DNA of 64,000 nucleotides. It comes from Elysia crispata (taxonomy: Eukaryota; Mollusca; Gastropoda; Plakobranchidae). The notes below the pieces were generated by a model. The model worked only from the letters and a program-made list of their open reading frames with translations, had not been told where the DNA came from and did not search any database. The position numbers and the translations under genes were made by a program. Positions 62,586-64,000 of the stretch are shown here, piece after piece; position 1 is the stretch's first letter; the number at the start of each line of letters is the position of its first letter. The stretch covers positions 213,501 through 277,500 of the forward strand of contig JAWDGP010006611.1 in assembly GCA_033675545.1 (NCBI GenBank), read 5' to 3'.

Positions 62586-64000
62586 TTATTTTTTATTATT
62601 ATTTTTATAGTTGTTATTATTGGACAAACACTTAACATACATAGAGGCTAAAGTTGGATTTAGAATCGAAATAATTTTTTGTGCGTTTATGCAGAGAGAT
62701 GAAAAGGATTTTTTTTTTTTTAAGGGGGGGGGGGTGTTTAAATAAACAACACATCAAGACAAAATAAAGGTGGAATGAGAGGGATGAGGAGGACAACAGG
62801 GAGGGGGTGGAAGAGTTTATTACAAGACCTTATTTAAAGTCAAATGACTTTCATCTCCGAACGTTTTGGTTTTGTTTTTTTTTTTAATTACACTTTAAAC
62901 TGGTAGAGCCGGTCAGTTCAGTGGAATCACCCTGTTCCAATGACACTTGAATGAGACGAGGTGTGTTTAACAGCAGCATCTTTCTTGCCATTTTTTTTTA
63001 GGTGCTGCCTTGTTGAAGAAATTAAATCCAATTTAAGGTTGAAATCAATAATGCTCTTTTGCCCATTATTTTTTTTTAAATTAGTTTAAGTGTTTCTCTG
63101 GTGGAATGATATGAGAAAACTCTATGTGGTGTACAATTCTCTTTTCCGCACGTTTTTGAGTATATGATTTATTACCAGTGGCTGGACAATAGGTACGGTA
63201 GCGCAATTAGCCCCCACTCATATTGGGCTTTGGCAAATCCAGCAATTTTGAGGGGTTCAAATCTAGAAACCTCCCCCACCCCACCCCCTTTCCTCACTCC
63301 CCATAAAACCGTCCGCAATGGACGATATGATGAGGCGGGACCCCGAAAATTATTATTCAAACGAAATGAAGAGAGAGCGAGCATGCGAAGAGTTGAGACA
63401 CTATGCAAAGACCATTTATCGAGCAAGTTTGTGTGGGTAAACAAGTTTCTAAAAAGAAGCTATGTCCAGTATTTCCTTACTTTTGCCTTTTACGCATCAA
63501 AGTGTACAAAATTAAACCGCGCAGGCCCAGTTCTTATTCGGATTCCATTATTTTCCAATAAGCATATATATTTTTGTGACCGAATAGTATTCAGGCAGCT
63601 GGCAAGGCAGGCGTACTGTTCATGTGTTTGTTCATCTGCTAGGAATGGCTCCAGTCAACACGTCAGTATAAATCGTTTACTGTTTTTTTGTTGTTGTTTT
63701 TTTTTGTTTTTTTTTTCGCGCTATTCATAATATTATTTAATAATGATGGAAAAAAAAAACAGTGCATCCGAAGGGCATCGCATTACCCAGACCAGAATGT
63801 ATGCCATAACCTTGTGTGAGTGGGTAACAAAGTCATATATATAAATCGCTCGTGAAGATCAGGACCTTAAGAGACAAGCTAGCTTAATAATTGGATACCA
63901 GGTGCATTATTTCAGATTTTCAGCTTTTTAAAATGGAAAAAAAATTGAAGGGTGTATGTTTTGGAAATGTCCCAATGATTAATTTGTGTAAAATCTTATT

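Noticed and set aside
62312-62651. Frames of poly-Thr/poly-Val/poly-Ala
   Set aside because: They are translations of a compound triplet microsatellite.
63164-63730. 188-codon plus-strand frame
   Set aside because: No recognised domain, no conserved motif, a Cys/Phe low-complexity tail from T-runs, and no splice or promoter support.

Overview
The window is eukaryotic and animal. It has intron-rich genes with GT-AG splice sites, A+T-rich introns, long (CT)n, (TTA)n and (TA)n microsatellites, and fragments of several metazoan transposon classes. The gene content and many clustered AGATCT/CTAGATC motifs fit a mollusc, probably a gastropod. That placement is inference and weak at genus level. 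No prokaryotic, CRISPR or viral gene was seen.

Two protein-coding genes lie in tandem on the minus strand. The first (1930-20724, running off the left edge) is an ortholog of the FERM-domain tyrosine phosphatases PTPN14/PTPN21 (Drosophila Pez). I could place 17 coding exons by matching splice sites, reading phase and family alignment. They encode 1383 residues: an N-terminal FERM domain, a long disordered linker with two PPxY motifs that suggest WW-domain (Hippo pathway) partners, and a PTP domain up to the WPD loop. The exon(s) with the catalytic cysteine are not in the window. One intron of this gene uses a GC donor.

The second gene (33754-51331) is a complete four-exon ortholog of the apoptosis regulator SIVA1 (268 residues). 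It has a conserved first exon lying 12.6 kb upstream of exon 2, a long divergent exon 2, and a C-terminal region with six CxxC pairs.

The rest is intronic and intergenic DNA with mobile elements. A hAT-type DNA transposon with an undamaged transposase frame fills 1-1790 and appears to sit in the last visible Pez intron. A decayed Penelope-like element (RT plus GIY-YIG) with long inverted-repeat arms occupies 39001-41940 inside Siva intron 1. A broken LINE reverse transcriptase lies at 27310-28005 between the genes, next to a direct-repeat pair. There is also a tRNA-derived SINE-like unit at about 15188-15365, a dispersed repeat family with two inverted copies (4215-4550 and 14880-15180), and a degenerate tandem array of about 190-bp units at 48860-49430. 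The right end (52-64 kb) is intergenic and dominated by microsatellites.

I found no convincing new molecular system. The most useful observations are the gene models, whose short exons are easily missed, the intact hAT frame, and the inverted-arm structure of the Penelope-like element.
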